Source: AcAMD-5 sp044343935 (GTDB lineage: Bacteria > Actinomycetota > Actinomycetes > S36-B12 > UBA5976). Taken from it: a DNA stretch of 64,000 nucleotides. The stretch's first letter is position 1; each line of letters starts with the position of its first letter. Below, piece after piece: positions 44,680-54,819 of the stretch. Position numbers and translations under genes: made by a program. Location: NCBI GenBank assembly GCA_044343935.1, contig JBIJDU010000003.1, positions 1 through 64,000 of the forward strand, given 5' to 3'. The notes under the pieces are model-generated. The model did not search any database. It saw only the letters and a program-made list of their open reading frames with translations, and was not told the origin of the DNA.

Positions 44680-45403
44680 CTGCTGGCCTTAAATGAATGA
44701 CATCGCCAGCAACTACTTCAACTAAACCAGAATCAGTGTCAATCACTAATGCTCCTTGATCAGTAATTCCAGTGGCAATACCAACGACTTGATCGCTATT
44801 GGCTAGTTGAACTTGAACTGCTTGCCCAATAGTACTCAATTCAGCGGTTACTAAATCGCGTACCTGCTGGTCGGTCATCCCTGCTGCTTGCTGAATTAGC
44901 GCATTTAGCTCCAATAGAAAATCAGCAAGTGCCGGTAGGTAATCGGTAATACCAAGGTGGGCAGCTGATTCAATTTTCGGTGCGGCAAAAAAGTTAATGC
45001 CAATACCAACTACAGCGTAATGAGCAGTTCGCTCAATCAATATCCCAGCAAATTTTCCAGAACTAATCAAACAGTCGTTGGGCCATTTGATTTTAATTTG
45101 ATCTGAGACATACTTTTGCAACGCTTTCTTTAATGCAATTGCAGTGAGCAGGCTGAGCCAACTAGGTGTTGCTTCAAAGTGAGTTAGCGGCACTGCAACT
45201 GAGATCGGCACTGAACCAGTTGGGCTCTCCCAGCTACGCCCCTGTCGGCCACGGCCAGCGGCCTGCTTGGTTGCAATACGAATTGACCATGGACCTGCGG
45301 CTTGCTCAGCCAACTCAGAAATTAACAGTGCATTAGTTGAGTCGACCTGATCCAGCCAGCGCAGATCGGTTACCAGCATCGGCTGGGACGCCAATAAACC
45401 CAT
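44669..45403 (-). CDS. birA: Biotin--protein ligase, catalytic type without DNA-binding domain
   Basis: Attaches biotin to the acyl-CoA carboxylase carrier domain encoded at 47898. About 244 aa: QVDSTNALLI, ATKQAAGRGRQGRSWESP (biotinyl-AMP loop), KWPNDCLISSGKFAGILIE and VVGIGINF. There is no N-terminal helix-turn-helix. The frame is open to 45511 over the divergent pccB gene, but ATG 45403 fits family length. It is divergent from the carboxylase genes. Confidence 0.9.
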   Translation of the reverse strand: MGLLASQPMLVTDLRWLDQVDSTNALLISELAEQAAGPWSIRIATKQAAGRGRQGRSWESPTGSVPISVAVPLTHFEATPSWLSLLTAIALKKALQKYVSDQIKIKWPNDCLISSGKFAGILIERTAHYAVVGIGINFFAAPKIESAAHLGITDYLPALADFLLELNALIQQAAGMTDQQVRDLVTAELSTIGQAVQVQLANSDQVVGIATGITDQGALVIDTDSGLVEVVAGDVIHLRPADAR

Positions 45404-45476
45404 CAGTAGGGGGCGATGTGAACTAATTACCTCGGCCACGCGGCTAGGGTACGAGTTGGGTAACCCAGGAGGACAG

Positions 45477-47060
45477 ATGAACACCGCTGATTCCCATAAT
45501 CCCAGGTCCACAGCTGGAAAGCTGGAGGAGTTGGCGATCTTTCGTGATCATGCCCTGCATTCGGCATCTGCGGCAGCAGTTGAACGGCAACACCAACGTG
45601 GCAAGCAGACTGCGCGCGAGCGAATAGCGCAATTACTTGATGAGGGTTCATTTGTCGAGCTCGATGAGTTAGTTAGACATCGCTCTAGCAATTTTGGTTT
45701 AGATGATGACCGACCTTTTGGCGATGGCGTGGTTACTGGTTACGGCACTATTGATAGCCGGCCAGTTGCTATCTTCGCACAAGACTTCACCATCTTTGGT
45801 GGCTCTCTTGGTGAAGTAATGGGTGAAAAAATTGTGAAGATAATGGACTGGGCAATTAAAAATGGTTGTCCAATTATTGGTATTCAAGACAGCGGCGGCG
45901 CACGTATTCAAGAAGGTGTGTCATCGCTTGATCTCTATGGTGAAATTTTTTATCGCAATGTCTTAGCCTCTGGCGTAATTCCACAGATTTCGTTAATTAT
46001 GGGTCCATGTGCTGGCGGTGCGGTCTACTCTCCGGCGCTAACTGACTTTGTGGTGATGGTTAATGAAACTTCACATATGTTCATCACCGGCCCTGATGTA
46101 ATTAAAACTGTAACTGGTGAAGATGTTGGTTTTGAAGAGTTAGGCGGTGCAGTTGCTCACACTACTAAATCTGGCGTTGCCCATTACGGCGCAATTGATG
46201 AAGCAGATGCGCTTAACTACGTAAAAGCCTTGCTCTCCTATTTACCAAGCAACAATTTAGATCGAGCGCCAAATTTTGATGCGGAAGCAACACTTGAACC
46301 AACTGAGATAGATCTTGCCTTGAATCAATTGATCCCCGATGAATCAAATCAACCATATGACATGTTCAAATTGATTGAGGCATTGCTAGATGATGGTGAT
46401 TTTCTAGAAATCCAGCCAAACTTTGCGCCAAATATCATTACTTGTTTCGGTCGAATTGAAGGCCAGTCAGTTGGCATTGTGGCAAATCAACCAATGCAAT
46501 TTGCTGGCACGTTAGACATTAATGCGTCCGAAAAAGCGGCTCGATTCGTCCGCACCTGCGATGCCTTCAATATTCCAGTTGTTAGCTTGGTGGATGTGCC
46601 TGGCTTCTTACCTGGCACCAATCAAGAATGGGATGGCATCATCCGACGCGGTGCTAAATTGATTTATGCCTATGCCGAGGCAACCGTGCCAAAGATAACT
46701 TTAATTACCCGAAAAGCTTACGGTGGCGCTTATGTGGTGATGGGTGCAAAAAGCTTGCGAGCTGATATCAATTTTGCTTGGCCTACCGGACAAATTGCCG
46801 TTATGGGTGCATCAGGTGCAGTTAGCATTATTCATCGCAAGGAGATCACAGCAGCAGATGATAAAGAGGCAAAGCGCGCCGAACTACTGCGTGAATACGA
46901 AGACACGTTAGATAATCCGTATGTCGCAGCAGAGCGCGGCTATATTGATCGCATCATCTTGCCAAGTGAAACCAGAAGTGAAATTGTGAAGGCACTTCGG
47001 GCACTCAAGAATAAGCGTGATCAAACTCCAATTCGTAAACATGGAAACATTCCCCTATGA
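45477..47060 (+). CDS. pccB: Acyl-CoA (propionyl-CoA) carboxylase beta subunit
   Basis: Carboxyltransferase subunit, 527 aa from ATG 45477 with AGGAGG upstream. RGKQTARERIAQLLDEGSF, DSGGARIQEGV (acyl-CoA oxyanion region), GPCAGGAVYSPALTDF, and the second-half PGFLPGTNQEWDGIIRRGAK and RKAYGGAYVVMG are diagnostic. It acts with the epsilon subunit and AccA3 to make methylmalonyl- or malonyl-CoA. Confidence 0.95.
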   Translation: MNTADSHNPRSTAGKLEELAIFRDHALHSASAAAVERQHQRGKQTARERIAQLLDEGSFVELDELVRHRSSNFGLDDDRPFGDGVVTGYGTIDSRPVAIFAQDFTIFGGSLGEVMGEKIVKIMDWAIKNGCPIIGIQDSGGARIQEGVSSLDLYGEIFYRNVLASGVIPQISLIMGPCAGGAVYSPALTDFVVMVNETSHMFITGPDVIKTVTGEDVGFEELGGAVAHTTKSGVAHYGAIDEADALNYVKALLSYLPSNNLDRAPNFDAEATLEPTEIDLALNQLIPDESNQPYDMFKLIEALLDDGDFLEIQPNFAPNIITCFGRIEGQSVGIVANQPMQFAGTLDINASEKAARFVRTCDAFNIPVVSLVDVPGFLPGTNQEWDGIIRRGAKLIYAYAEATVPKITLITRKAYGGAYVVMGAKSLRADINFAWPTGQIAVMGASGAVSIIHRKEITAADDKEAKRAELLREYEDTLDNPYVAAERGYIDRIILPSETRSEIVKALRALKNKRDQTPIRKHGNIPL

Positions 47061-47254
47061 GTGAACTCAATCTAAAAGTTCTAAGTGGCAGCGCTAGCGC
47101 TGATGAAATTGCTGCGATTATGGCGGTGCTAACTGCTATTGCGGCGGCAAAACCAAGCAAACCGGCACCTGCAAACTCTAATTGGGCTGATCCAGCGCTA
47201 TTGCACCGTCGGCCACTGCCATCATCATGGGCATCTAGTTTCCTTGTTAGGTAA
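47057..47254 (+). CDS. Acyl-CoA carboxylase epsilon subunit
   Basis: 65 aa. LNLKVLSGSASADEIAAIM at the N-terminus and a C-terminal block WADPALLHRRPLPSSW match the small epsilon subunits of actinobacterial acyl-CoA carboxylases, which bridge alpha and beta subunits. ATG overlaps the pccB stop by 4 nt. Confidence 0.88.
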   Translation: MSELNLKVLSGSASADEIAAIMAVLTAIAAAKPSKPAPANSNWADPALLHRRPLPSSWASSFLVR

Positions 47255-47256
47255 AT

Positions 47257-47868
47257 ATGAAATTAGTTTTGGCGTCAGCTTCACCGGCACGTGCCATGCT
47301 TATGCGCAATGCTGGCCTCAGGTTTGAAGTTTTAGTTTCACATGTTGATGAAGAAGCCATTCAAGCGGCAAATTCAGAATTAACTCCCGCCGAATTAGTA
47401 ATTAAGTTAGCGCAGGCAAAAGCCCAAGCAGTTGCAGCACAAGTTTCAGATGCGCTGGTAATTGCTGCCGATTCAATGTTTTTATTTGACGGAACACTTT
47501 ATGGCAAACCACTTGATCATGCAGTTGCTCAAGAGCGCTTAAGTCGAATGCAAAGCAAATTTGGTGAATTAATCACTGGGCATGCCGTAATTGATACTAA
47601 ATCTGGAGTTTGTCATAGTGCGGTGGCTTCGGCGATAGTGCAATTTAGTGAGATGAGTGAAACTGAAATTTCAGCTTATTTAGCATCCGAGGAGCCGTTG
47701 CATGTTGCTGGCAATTTCACGTTAGATGGTCTTGGTGCGGCATTTATCGAACAAGTAAGCGGAGATCCCGCGGCAGTTGTTGGGCTCTCCTTAAACACTT
47801 TAAGAAAATTGATAAACAGCCACGGATATGAATACACCCAGCTGTGGCAACTGGGCAGTAACAACTAG
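47257..47868 (+). CDS. maf: Maf-like nucleotide pyrophosphatase
   Basis: House-cleaning hydrolase of non-canonical NTPs. 203 aa: LASASPARAMLMRNAGL, HVDEE, LVIAADSMFLFDGTLYGKP and GHAVIDT-region residues; the usual ASPRR start is varied to ASPAR. It is inserted between carboxylase subunit genes, as in other actinobacteria, 2 nt after the epsilon gene. Confidence 0.9.
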   Translation: MKLVLASASPARAMLMRNAGLRFEVLVSHVDEEAIQAANSELTPAELVIKLAQAKAQAVAAQVSDALVIAADSMFLFDGTLYGKPLDHAVAQERLSRMQSKFGELITGHAVIDTKSGVCHSAVASAIVQFSEMSETEISAYLASEEPLHVAGNFTLDGLGAAFIEQVSGDPAAVVGLSLNTLRKLINSHGYEYTQLWQLGSNN

Positions 47869-47897
47869 GGTTTTAATCTTCGGCAGGAAAGGCAGTC

Positions 47898-49649
47898 ATG
47901 GCAACGAAAATCTCAAAACTGCTCATCGCTAATCGCGGCGAGATAGCAGTACGGGTGATTCGTGCTTGCCGAGATGAGCAGATAAAAACCGTTGCGGTTT
48001 ATTCAGAAGGTGATCGCAATAGTATGCATGTCAGCTTAGCTGATGAGGCGTACTCATTAGCAGGTAAATCTGCAAAAGAAACTTATTTAGATATCGACAA
48101 AATTATTTCGATTGCAAAATCTAGCGGCGCCGATGCAATTCATCCAGGCTATGGCTTTCTATCTGAGAATGCCCAGTTCGCCCAAGCAGTCCTCGATGCT
48201 GGTTTGATCTGGGTAGGGCCACCACCTGTTGCCATTACTGCGCTTGGTGACAAAGTTCAAGCTCGACATATTGCCCAAAAGGTTGGGGCACCGCTTGTGC
48301 CTGGCACCACAGACCCAGTTTCCGATGCGACTGAAGTAGTTGAATTTGCTAATGCACACGGTTTGCCAATTGCCATTAAGGCGGCTTTTGGTGGTGGCGG
48401 GCGCGGAATGAAGGTTGCTCGTAGCATTGAAGAAATTCCAGAATTGTTTGAATCGGCTGTTCGCGAAGCAGTTGCGGCATTTGGCCGAGGTGAGTGTTTT
48501 GTCGAGCGTTATTTAGATAATCCGCGCCATGTGGAGACCCAGGTACTTGCTGATAGTCATGGCAATGTTGTAGTTATCTCAACTCGAGATTGCTCGCTAC
48601 AGCGTAGGCATCAAAAACTTGTCGAAGAAGCGCCCGCACCATTTTTAACTGATGATCAAATTGCTCGGCTGTATCAATCAAGTAAAGACATCATGAAAGA
48701 AGCAGGCTACCAAAATGCTGGCACTTGTGAGTTTCTGATTGGCGAAGATGGCACTATTTCCTTTTTAGAAGTAAACACCAGATTGCAAGTAGAGCATCCG
48801 GTATCCGAAGAAGTAACTGGGATTGATCTAGTTCGCGAGCAGTTACGCATTGCCCGCGGTGAAAAGATTGAATATGGCGATCCAATTGCTAGAGGTCATA
48901 GCATTGAGTTTCGTATTAATGGTGAAGATCCAGGACGTGGCTTCTTGCCAGCACCTGGCAAGTTAACTAAATGGGTAATTCCAGATGGACCTGGTGTCCG
49001 AATGGACACCGGTTACCGCGAAGGTGACAGCGTCAGCGGTGACTTTGATTCTCTTTTAGGCAAACTAATTATCACCGGCGCAACTCGCGAGCAAGCACTT
49101 GCGCGAGCGCGACGGGCATTAACTGAAATGCAGATAGCCGGAATTCCAACCGCACTGACATTTCACCAAGTGGTGGTAAATGAACCCGACTTTATTGGTG
49201 AAGCTGGATTTAATGTTCACACCAGATGGATTGAAACTGATTTTAAAAATGAAATCCCAGCCCAATCAAGCACGTTAATAGATGATGAATTCACGATGGA
49301 CGATCCTATCGTGGTGGAAGTCAACGGAAAGCGCATTGAAGTTGCGCTGCCACAGAACATATCGATTGGATCCAAAAAAGCAGCAGCTAAAAAACCAGTT
49401 CGACAACGCAGTAGCTCGGCACCAGCAGCATCTGGAAACGCAATTGTGGCACCGATGCAGGGCACTATTGTGAAAATTGCCGTTAGCGCTGGCACAGCAG
49501 TTGCCGCAGGTGATTTGATTATGGTGATTGAAGCGATGAAAATGGAGCAGCCATTAACTGCTCATAAATCTGGCGTTATTGCCAGCATCACCGCAGAAAT
49601 TGGCATCACCGTTCAATCAGGCACTGTGCTCTGCGAAATTACGGATTAG
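47898..49649 (+). CDS. accA3: Acyl-CoA carboxylase alpha subunit (biotin carboxylase + carrier domain)
   Basis: 583 aa. Biotin carboxylase domain (about 1-450): LLIANRGEIAVRVIRACRD, HPGYGFLSENA, FGGGGRGMKVA, RDCSLQRRHQKLVEEAPAP and EVNTRLQVEHPVSEEVTG. The C-terminal biotinyl domain carries EAMKMEQP with the biotinylated Lys at about 548. AGGAAAGG precedes ATG 47898. The 3' end overlaps the next convergent gene by 11 nt. Confidence 0.96.
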   Translation: MATKISKLLIANRGEIAVRVIRACRDEQIKTVAVYSEGDRNSMHVSLADEAYSLAGKSAKETYLDIDKIISIAKSSGADAIHPGYGFLSENAQFAQAVLDAGLIWVGPPPVAITALGDKVQARHIAQKVGAPLVPGTTDPVSDATEVVEFANAHGLPIAIKAAFGGGGRGMKVARSIEEIPELFESAVREAVAAFGRGECFVERYLDNPRHVETQVLADSHGNVVVISTRDCSLQRRHQKLVEEAPAPFLTDDQIARLYQSSKDIMKEAGYQNAGTCEFLIGEDGTISFLEVNTRLQVEHPVSEEVTGIDLVREQLRIARGEKIEYGDPIARGHSIEFRINGEDPGRGFLPAPGKLTKWVIPDGPGVRMDTGYREGDSVSGDFDSLLGKLIITGATREQALARARRALTEMQIAGIPTALTFHQVVVNEPDFIGEAGFNVHTRWIETDFKNEIPAQSSTLIDDEFTMDDPIVVEVNGKRIEVALPQNISIGSKKAAAKKPVRQRSSSAPAASGNAIVAPMQGTIVKIAVSAGTAVAAGDLIMVIEAMKMEQPLTAHKSGVIASITAEIGITVQSGTVLCEITD

Positions 49650-49950
49650 CTCGCTTCATTATCCGGCCGACAATGTTTAGGCCAGCAAAAGCAACCGCAA
49701 ACTTAATAACTGATAGTGAATCATCAGCAAAGCCATTAACTACTGCTGGAATTGAAAGTATCGCAGCAAGCAACAGGGCATTTTTTACACTGGCAGCCAT
49801 GGCACCCCAGAGCAAACCAAAGACTCCAGAGATCATCAATAGATACGCATACTCCACGCCAGTTTCTTCGGCATTATTTTGAGTATCAAGCCAGGCGATA
49901 AAGATCGAAAAAATCACCATTGCTACAACAAGAATAGAAGTGCGTTTCAT
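49639..49950 (-). CDS. Small multipass membrane protein, unknown function
   Basis: 103 aa with about four hydrophobic helices (roughly 5-20, 34-53, 57-74, 79-96) and a basic C-terminus GRIMKRANP. I recognise no family. ATG 49950 shares a base with the lpdA stop (TAATG), so it is co-translated with lpdA. Confidence 0.6.
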   Translation of the reverse strand: MKRTSILVVAMVIFSIFIAWLDTQNNAEETGVEYAYLLMISGVFGLLWGAMAASVKNALLLAAILSIPAVVNGFADDSLSVIKFAVAFAGLNIVGRIMKRANP

Positions 49951-51341
49951 TACAGCTCCGTTCCATGATTAACTCGGTGCAGTCTACGTGCTGCTTCGGC
50001 AATTGAGCCGGTTAAGCTCGGATAAACCGTAAATGTGTGTGCCAACTGATCAGTGGTCAATCGTTGCTCAACGGCAATTGCAATTGGATAAATCAACTCA
50101 CTGGCATTACGTGCCACTACTACCCCGCCCAAAATCACACCCGAATCTACATTGCTAAACAATTTAACAAAACCATCGGTTTGACCTTGCATTTTTGCTC
50201 GTGCATTACCAGCTAGCGATAGCAGCATAGTTCGGGCTGGAATCTCACCGCTATCAACTTGTCGTTGCGTTACCCCTACTGATGCAATCTCCGGATCGGT
50301 AAATACGTTACTGCTGACAGTTTGTAAATCAAGTGGCGATACCGCATCGCCTAACGCGTGATACATCGCGATTCTGCCCTGCATCGCGGCAACTGACGCT
50401 AGCGGCAAAACTCCAGTACAGTCTCCAGCAGCATAAACATTTCTAACTGAAGTGCGCGATACCCGATCAACTTCAATATGACCACTCGCAGTGGTTTTAA
50501 CACCAATTTCAGCAAGTCCAACATCTTGCGTGTTTGGAAGTGAACCTATTGCAACTAACGCGTGGCTGCCCGAGATAACTTCACCAGAAGCTAACTTAAC
50601 TTCAACTCCATTACCGGTACTAACAACTTCAACGGCACGAGCATTATTTATTACTTTCATGCCGCGACGAGCAAATACTCGCTCCAGCGCTGCTGCCGCA
50701 TCCGGATCTTCACCTGGTAGCACTCGAGCCCGAGAAGAGATCAGGGTGACATCACTGCCTATTGCGTTATATGCAGAAGCAAACTCAGCACCAGTTACGC
50801 CAGATCCAATCACAATCAATTTTGATGGTAGTTCAGTTAAGTCATATAACTGTTGCCAATCTAGAATTCGATCTCCATCAGGTTTTATTGTTGGCATGAC
50901 TCTCGGACGAGCACCAGTTGCAATCAGTAGTACATCAAACTTCAGCTCTCGCTCACCCACGGTTACTAAGCCAGATCCACTAATAACTGCTTCGCCAGAA
51001 ATCAATTCAATTTTTTCAGCAATCAACTTAGTAGTGATATCAGCACTCTGTGCTAGTGCTAAAGACTTAATACGCTTATTGATTTGAAGTAAATCTGAAC
51101 TAACTTGGTCAGCATTTGCGGCTACACCAGCTAACTGCACACCTAATTCACCAGATTCAGAAGTTGTAGTGATCGACTCAGCGGTGGCAATTAGAGTTTT
51201 TGACGGCACGCAATCAGTTAGTACGGTTGAGCCACCTAGCGCATCGTTGCTAACTAACTGGACTCGAGCGCCTAGTTGAGCGGCAACTAAGGCTGCTTCA
51301 TATCCGCCTGGCCCGCCGCCAATGATTACTACCTGAGTCAC
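49950..51341 (-). CDS. lpdA: NAD(P)H-quinone dehydrogenase, LpdA type
   Basis: Flavoprotein of the disulfide-reductase fold, about 463 aa from GTG 51341. FAD-binding VVIIGGGPGGYEAALVA is followed by GGSTVLTDCVPSKTL, where only one of the two redox cysteines of lipoamide dehydrogenases is present; mycobacterial Rv3303c shows the same and reduces quinones. NAD-binding VIGSGVTGAEFASAY and VYAAGDCTGVLPLAS follow. The frame opens to 51380 without support. It is divergent from the nucleoside phosphorylase gene. Confidence 0.87.
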   Translation of the reverse strand: MTQVVIIGGGPGGYEAALVAAQLGARVQLVSNDALGGSTVLTDCVPSKTLIATAESITTTSESGELGVQLAGVAANADQVSSDLLQINKRIKSLALAQSADITTKLIAEKIELISGEAVISGSGLVTVGERELKFDVLLIATGARPRVMPTIKPDGDRILDWQQLYDLTELPSKLIVIGSGVTGAEFASAYNAIGSDVTLISSRARVLPGEDPDAAAALERVFARRGMKVINNARAVEVVSTGNGVEVKLASGEVISGSHALVAIGSLPNTQDVGLAEIGVKTTASGHIEVDRVSRTSVRNVYAAGDCTGVLPLASVAAMQGRIAMYHALGDAVSPLDLQTVSSNVFTDPEIASVGVTQRQVDSGEIPARTMLLSLAGNARAKMQGQTDGFVKLFSNVDSGVILGGVVVARNASELIYPIAIAVEQRLTTDQLAHTFTVYPSLTGSIAEAARRLHRVNHGTEL

Positions 51342-51399
51342 GGGGTGGATTCTGGCAGAGGCTTGGCCAAATCCTGGCACCTACGACTAATCTCGGCTC

Positions 51400-52203
51400 A
51401 TGACCGCTGAATTAGATCCCTATCAGGCTGCCGCCGCAGCTGCCCGAGTCCTCGCTAAAGAGACTGGGGTGGTGCACCATGATGTTTTAGTGGTGTTGGG
51501 CTCGGGTTGGACCCCTGCTGCTGATGAGTTTGGCACCCCCACCGCTGAGATCACAGTTACTAACCTGCCCGGCTTCGCCGCACCAGCTGTGGCTGGACAT
51601 GCGGGCAAATTGCGATCAGTTCGAGTTGGTTCATTAAATGTCTTATTGCAATTAGGTCGAACTCATTTTTACGAGAAAAATGATGCGCAAGCTGTGGTGC
51701 ATGCGGTGCGAACAGCGCTAGCAGCAGGAGTTAAAACGGTAGTGTTAACAAATGCCGCAGGCTCGCTTCACACTACTTGGCCGCCTGGCACACCAGTGTT
51801 GATTAAAGATCAAATTAACTTAACTGGGGGCACTCCATTAGTTGGTGCTCGGTTCGTCGATGTAACTGAAATCTATTCCAAAAGATTGCGTGACTTAGCA
51901 AAGCAAGTAAAACCAGATTTGCCCGAAGGTGTTTACACCGCATTCCATGGTCCGCAGTATGAAACTCCAGCCGAGATTGCAATGGTAAAAGCAATTGGTG
52001 GCGATTTAGTTGGAATGTCTACTGCGCTTGAGGCAATTGCTGCTCGCGAAGGTAATGCTGAAGTGCTTGGTATTTCACTTGTCACAAATCTCGCAGCTGG
52101 CATGACCGGTGAGAAACTTAATCACGAAGAAGTACTTGAAGCAGGCAAGCAAGCAGCAACTTCGATGGGCAAACTATTAGTTGAGGTTGTAAGTAAGTTA
52201 TGA
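51400..52203 (+). CDS. punA: Purine nucleoside phosphorylase (trimeric type)
   Basis: Phosphorolysis of (deoxy)inosine and (deoxy)guanosine to base and (deoxy)ribose 1-phosphate. 267 aa: VVLGSGWTPAADEF, GHAGKLRSV, LTNAAGSLH, AFHGPQYETPAEI (catalytic Glu region) and LVTNLAAGM (base-binding Asn). It overlaps the following mutase gene by 4 nt (ATGA). Confidence 0.93.
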   Translation: MTAELDPYQAAAAAARVLAKETGVVHHDVLVVLGSGWTPAADEFGTPTAEITVTNLPGFAAPAVAGHAGKLRSVRVGSLNVLLQLGRTHFYEKNDAQAVVHAVRTALAAGVKTVVLTNAAGSLHTTWPPGTPVLIKDQINLTGGTPLVGARFVDVTEIYSKRLRDLAKQVKPDLPEGVYTAFHGPQYETPAEIAMVKAIGGDLVGMSTALEAIAAREGNAEVLGISLVTNLAAGMTGEKLNHEEVLEAGKQAATSMGKLLVEVVSKL

Positions 52204-53849
52204 ACTCAGAACAGCAGTTGATTCAAACTGCTCATGCCTGGGTAGCGCAAGACTTTGATCCAGCAACTATTTCAGAATTGAAAGAATTAATTTCAAAAGT
52301 CCCACATGATCCAGTTGCCCTTGCTGAATTAGCTAGCAGATTTGCCGGACCATTGCAGTTTGGTACGGCAGGACTTCGCGCTGAAGTAGCCGCTGGCGAA
52401 TCAAGAATGAATTGTGCCACTGTCGCGAAAGCTGCTTGGGGCGTTTCTAGCTGGTTACTCGCAAATCAGAAAAAAGTGTTATTGGTTGGCAATGATGCCA
52501 GAAATGGATCAGTTGACTTTGCTGAAGTTACCTGCGGTATCGCGGCAGCATTGGGGCTTAACGTAATTCGATTGGCTGGTCCAGTACCGACGCCAGTTTT
52601 GGCCTATGCCCTCACAGAGTTAAAAGCAGATGCGGCAATTATGGTAACTGCGTCTCATAATCCAGCAAAAGACAATGGCTACAAGGTTTATGACCATTCT
52701 GGTTCACAAATTATTAGCCCCAGCGACAAAGAGATTGCAGCGCTGATTGCGAAAGCACCTGCTGCCAAAGATATTGATCGGTCTGGCAATTACCAAACAG
52801 TTGAGATGATTGATAAGTATGTTTCATACGTTACAGAAAATGCGCTACCAGGTCTTACTAAAGATTTAAAAATCGCATACACCGCGCTGCACGGCGTTGG
52901 CTCAATTACATTCAATAAGTTACTTACTCAAGTTGGCTATCAAAACTTAGTAGAAGTTAAGACACAGCAGCAACCTGATCCAGCATTTCCAACAGTAGAT
53001 TTCCCAAATCCGGAAGAAGATGGCGCAATGGATTTACTGCTCGCGCTTGCTGAAGCAGAAAATGCCGACATTGCTATTGCAAATGATCCAGATGCCGATC
53101 GCACCGCAATTGCCCTGCCAACTCAAACTGGTTGGCACCGGCTATCTGGTGATGAATTAGGCACGTTATTAGCTTGGTGGTGCGTGATGCGGGCTAACCT
53201 ACAAAACAAACCAGTAACTGGCGCCATGGCAGCATCAATTGTCTCAAGTTCCATGATCAAGCGAATTGCAACAGCCAATAAACTTGATTTTAGTTTTACT
53301 TTAACTGGTTTTAAATACGTCGGACGAGTTACTAATTTAAAATTTGGTTATGAAGAGGCAATTGGTTATTGCGTATTGCCTGAAAAGATAAAAGATAAAG
53401 ATGGAATTTCGGCTTCTCTGTTTGCAATTGAATTAGTGAGTTATCTCAAATCGAATAATAAATCGGCCCTACAGCAGTTAGATGAGCTCTACCAAACTTA
53501 TGGCACTGTGCTTACTAAGCAAATTACGCTGCGGCTAACTGATGTTGCAGCAGTTGGAGCCAAGTTGGCTGAAATCATGAGCAACTTACCCACCGTACTA
53601 GGCGATACGAAACTTACCAACATTTCTGATTTTTCATCCGGTATCGATGGTTTACCAAAAGCAAGCGGAATTCGATTGAGTTTTGGTAATGGCCGAATCA
53701 TCATCCGGCCAAGTGGCACAGAACCAAAACTTAAGTGCTACATCGAAGTTGCCGCTGAACCAGACCATGATCTGGCTGCTCAAAAAGCCAAGTTATCTCG
53801 CCAATTAGACCTGCTGGCTGATGAATTAGCCAAGTTGGTTCAAGCCTGA
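52200..53849 (+). CDS. PGM2-type phosphohexose/phosphopentose mutase
   Basis: 549 aa, the length of PGM2-like alpha-D-phosphohexomutases. LQFGTAGLRAEV, phosphoserine loop VTASHNPAKDNGYK, metal loop ANDPDADRTAI, sugar loop FGYEEAIGY and phosphate loop RPSGTEPKLKCYIEV. In this nucleoside cluster it most likely isomerises (deoxy)ribose 1-phosphate to the 5-phosphate, linking PNP to DeoC; glucose/mannose phosphates are possible alternatives. Confidence 0.88.
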   Translation: MNSEQQLIQTAHAWVAQDFDPATISELKELISKVPHDPVALAELASRFAGPLQFGTAGLRAEVAAGESRMNCATVAKAAWGVSSWLLANQKKVLLVGNDARNGSVDFAEVTCGIAAALGLNVIRLAGPVPTPVLAYALTELKADAAIMVTASHNPAKDNGYKVYDHSGSQIISPSDKEIAALIAKAPAAKDIDRSGNYQTVEMIDKYVSYVTENALPGLTKDLKIAYTALHGVGSITFNKLLTQVGYQNLVEVKTQQQPDPAFPTVDFPNPEEDGAMDLLLALAEAENADIAIANDPDADRTAIALPTQTGWHRLSGDELGTLLAWWCVMRANLQNKPVTGAMAASIVSSSMIKRIATANKLDFSFTLTGFKYVGRVTNLKFGYEEAIGYCVLPEKIKDKDGISASLFAIELVSYLKSNNKSALQQLDELYQTYGTVLTKQITLRLTDVAAVGAKLAEIMSNLPTVLGDTKLTNISDFSSGIDGLPKASGIRLSFGNGRIIIRPSGTEPKLKCYIEVAAEPDHDLAAQKAKLSRQLDLLADELAKLVQA

Positions 53850-53895
53850 GCCACAGTGCTAGGTTTTGGCATTAGCAGCGGCTGAAGGTGTGCTG

Positions 53896-54819
53896 ATGAA
53901 TATTGCAGTAGTGGGAAGCACCAACATTGATATGGTGACTTACGCCAATGTGCTGCCAGAATCTGGCGAAACTTTAAAAGGCGAGAATTTCCTGCTTGGC
54001 TTTGGTGGTAAAGGTGCTAATCAAGCCGTTATGGCAGCAAGATTTGGTGCACCGGTATTCATGGTCAATTCAATTGGCGAAGATGTGTTTGGCGACACCA
54101 CGCTGGAAAACTTTAATACTCAAGGCGTCAACACAAAGTATGTCAATCGAGTCGCCGGGCCATCTGGTGTTGCACCAATTTGGGTAGATGGCAACGGTGA
54201 AAATCGCATCATTGTGGTACCAGGTGCTAATGGCAAAATGACTGTCAGCCAGGCAGAATCTGCAATTGCAGAAATTGATGATCTTGCAATTGTGCTTGGT
54301 CAATTTGAAATACCACAGCAAGTTACCGCTGCAGCATTCAAAACTGCCCAAGCTAAGAATGCAATTACAATCTTGAACCCAGCCCCATTTGAAAAAGTAT
54401 TACCTGAATTGCTCGAAAATTGTGACTGGATTATTCCAAATGAATCCGAATTTGCCGGACTGCATCCAGCTGGAAAATTTCCAGTTAGCGATACTGAGGT
54501 TATTGAATTAGCAAATCTACTTAACACCAATTTATGTGTAACCTTAGGTGAAGCAGGAGTTGCCGTAGTTGTTCGCGGTGAAAATAAGGTGGTTCGAATT
54601 GCTGCAACTGCAGTTAAACCGGTAGACACCACTGGAGCGGGCGATTGTTTCGTTGGCTCATTTAGCTATGGCTTAGTTTCTGGTCTAACCCCAGCTGATG
54701 CTGCGAAATTGGGCACGCGCTGTGCGTCACTTAGTGTTACTCGGCTTGGTGCGCAGGCTTCCTACCCCACACCAGCTGAAGCAGCTGAGCTATTGGCTAC
54801 GGTTAGGTCAGGTAACTAA
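53896..54819 (+). CDS. rbsK: Ribokinase
   Basis: PfkB-family kinase, 307 aa from ATG 53896 (GAAGGTG upstream; frame open to 53866). GSTNIDMV, GFGGKGANQAVMAARFGA and GEDVFGD at the N-terminus, ILNPAP, PNESEF and DTTGAGDCFVGSF at the C-terminus are typical of ribokinase. It feeds ribose into ribose 5-phosphate. The TAATG junction couples it to deoC. Confidence 0.88.
   Translation: MNIAVVGSTNIDMVTYANVLPESGETLKGENFLLGFGGKGANQAVMAARFGAPVFMVNSIGEDVFGDTTLENFNTQGVNTKYVNRVAGPSGVAPIWVDGNGENRIIVVPGANGKMTVSQAESAIAEIDDLAIVLGQFEIPQQVTAAAFKTAQAKNAITILNPAPFEKVLPELLENCDWIIPNESEFAGLHPAGKFPVSDTEVIELANLLNTNLCVTLGEAGVAVVVRGENKVVRIAATAVKPVDTTGAGDCFVGSFSYGLVSGLTPADAAKLGTRCASLSVTRLGAQASYPTPAEAAELLATVRSGN

Noticed and set aside
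50491..51087. 198-codon plus-strand ORF inside lpdA
   Set aside because: Antisense to a well-conserved flavoprotein; composition typical of a shadow frame.
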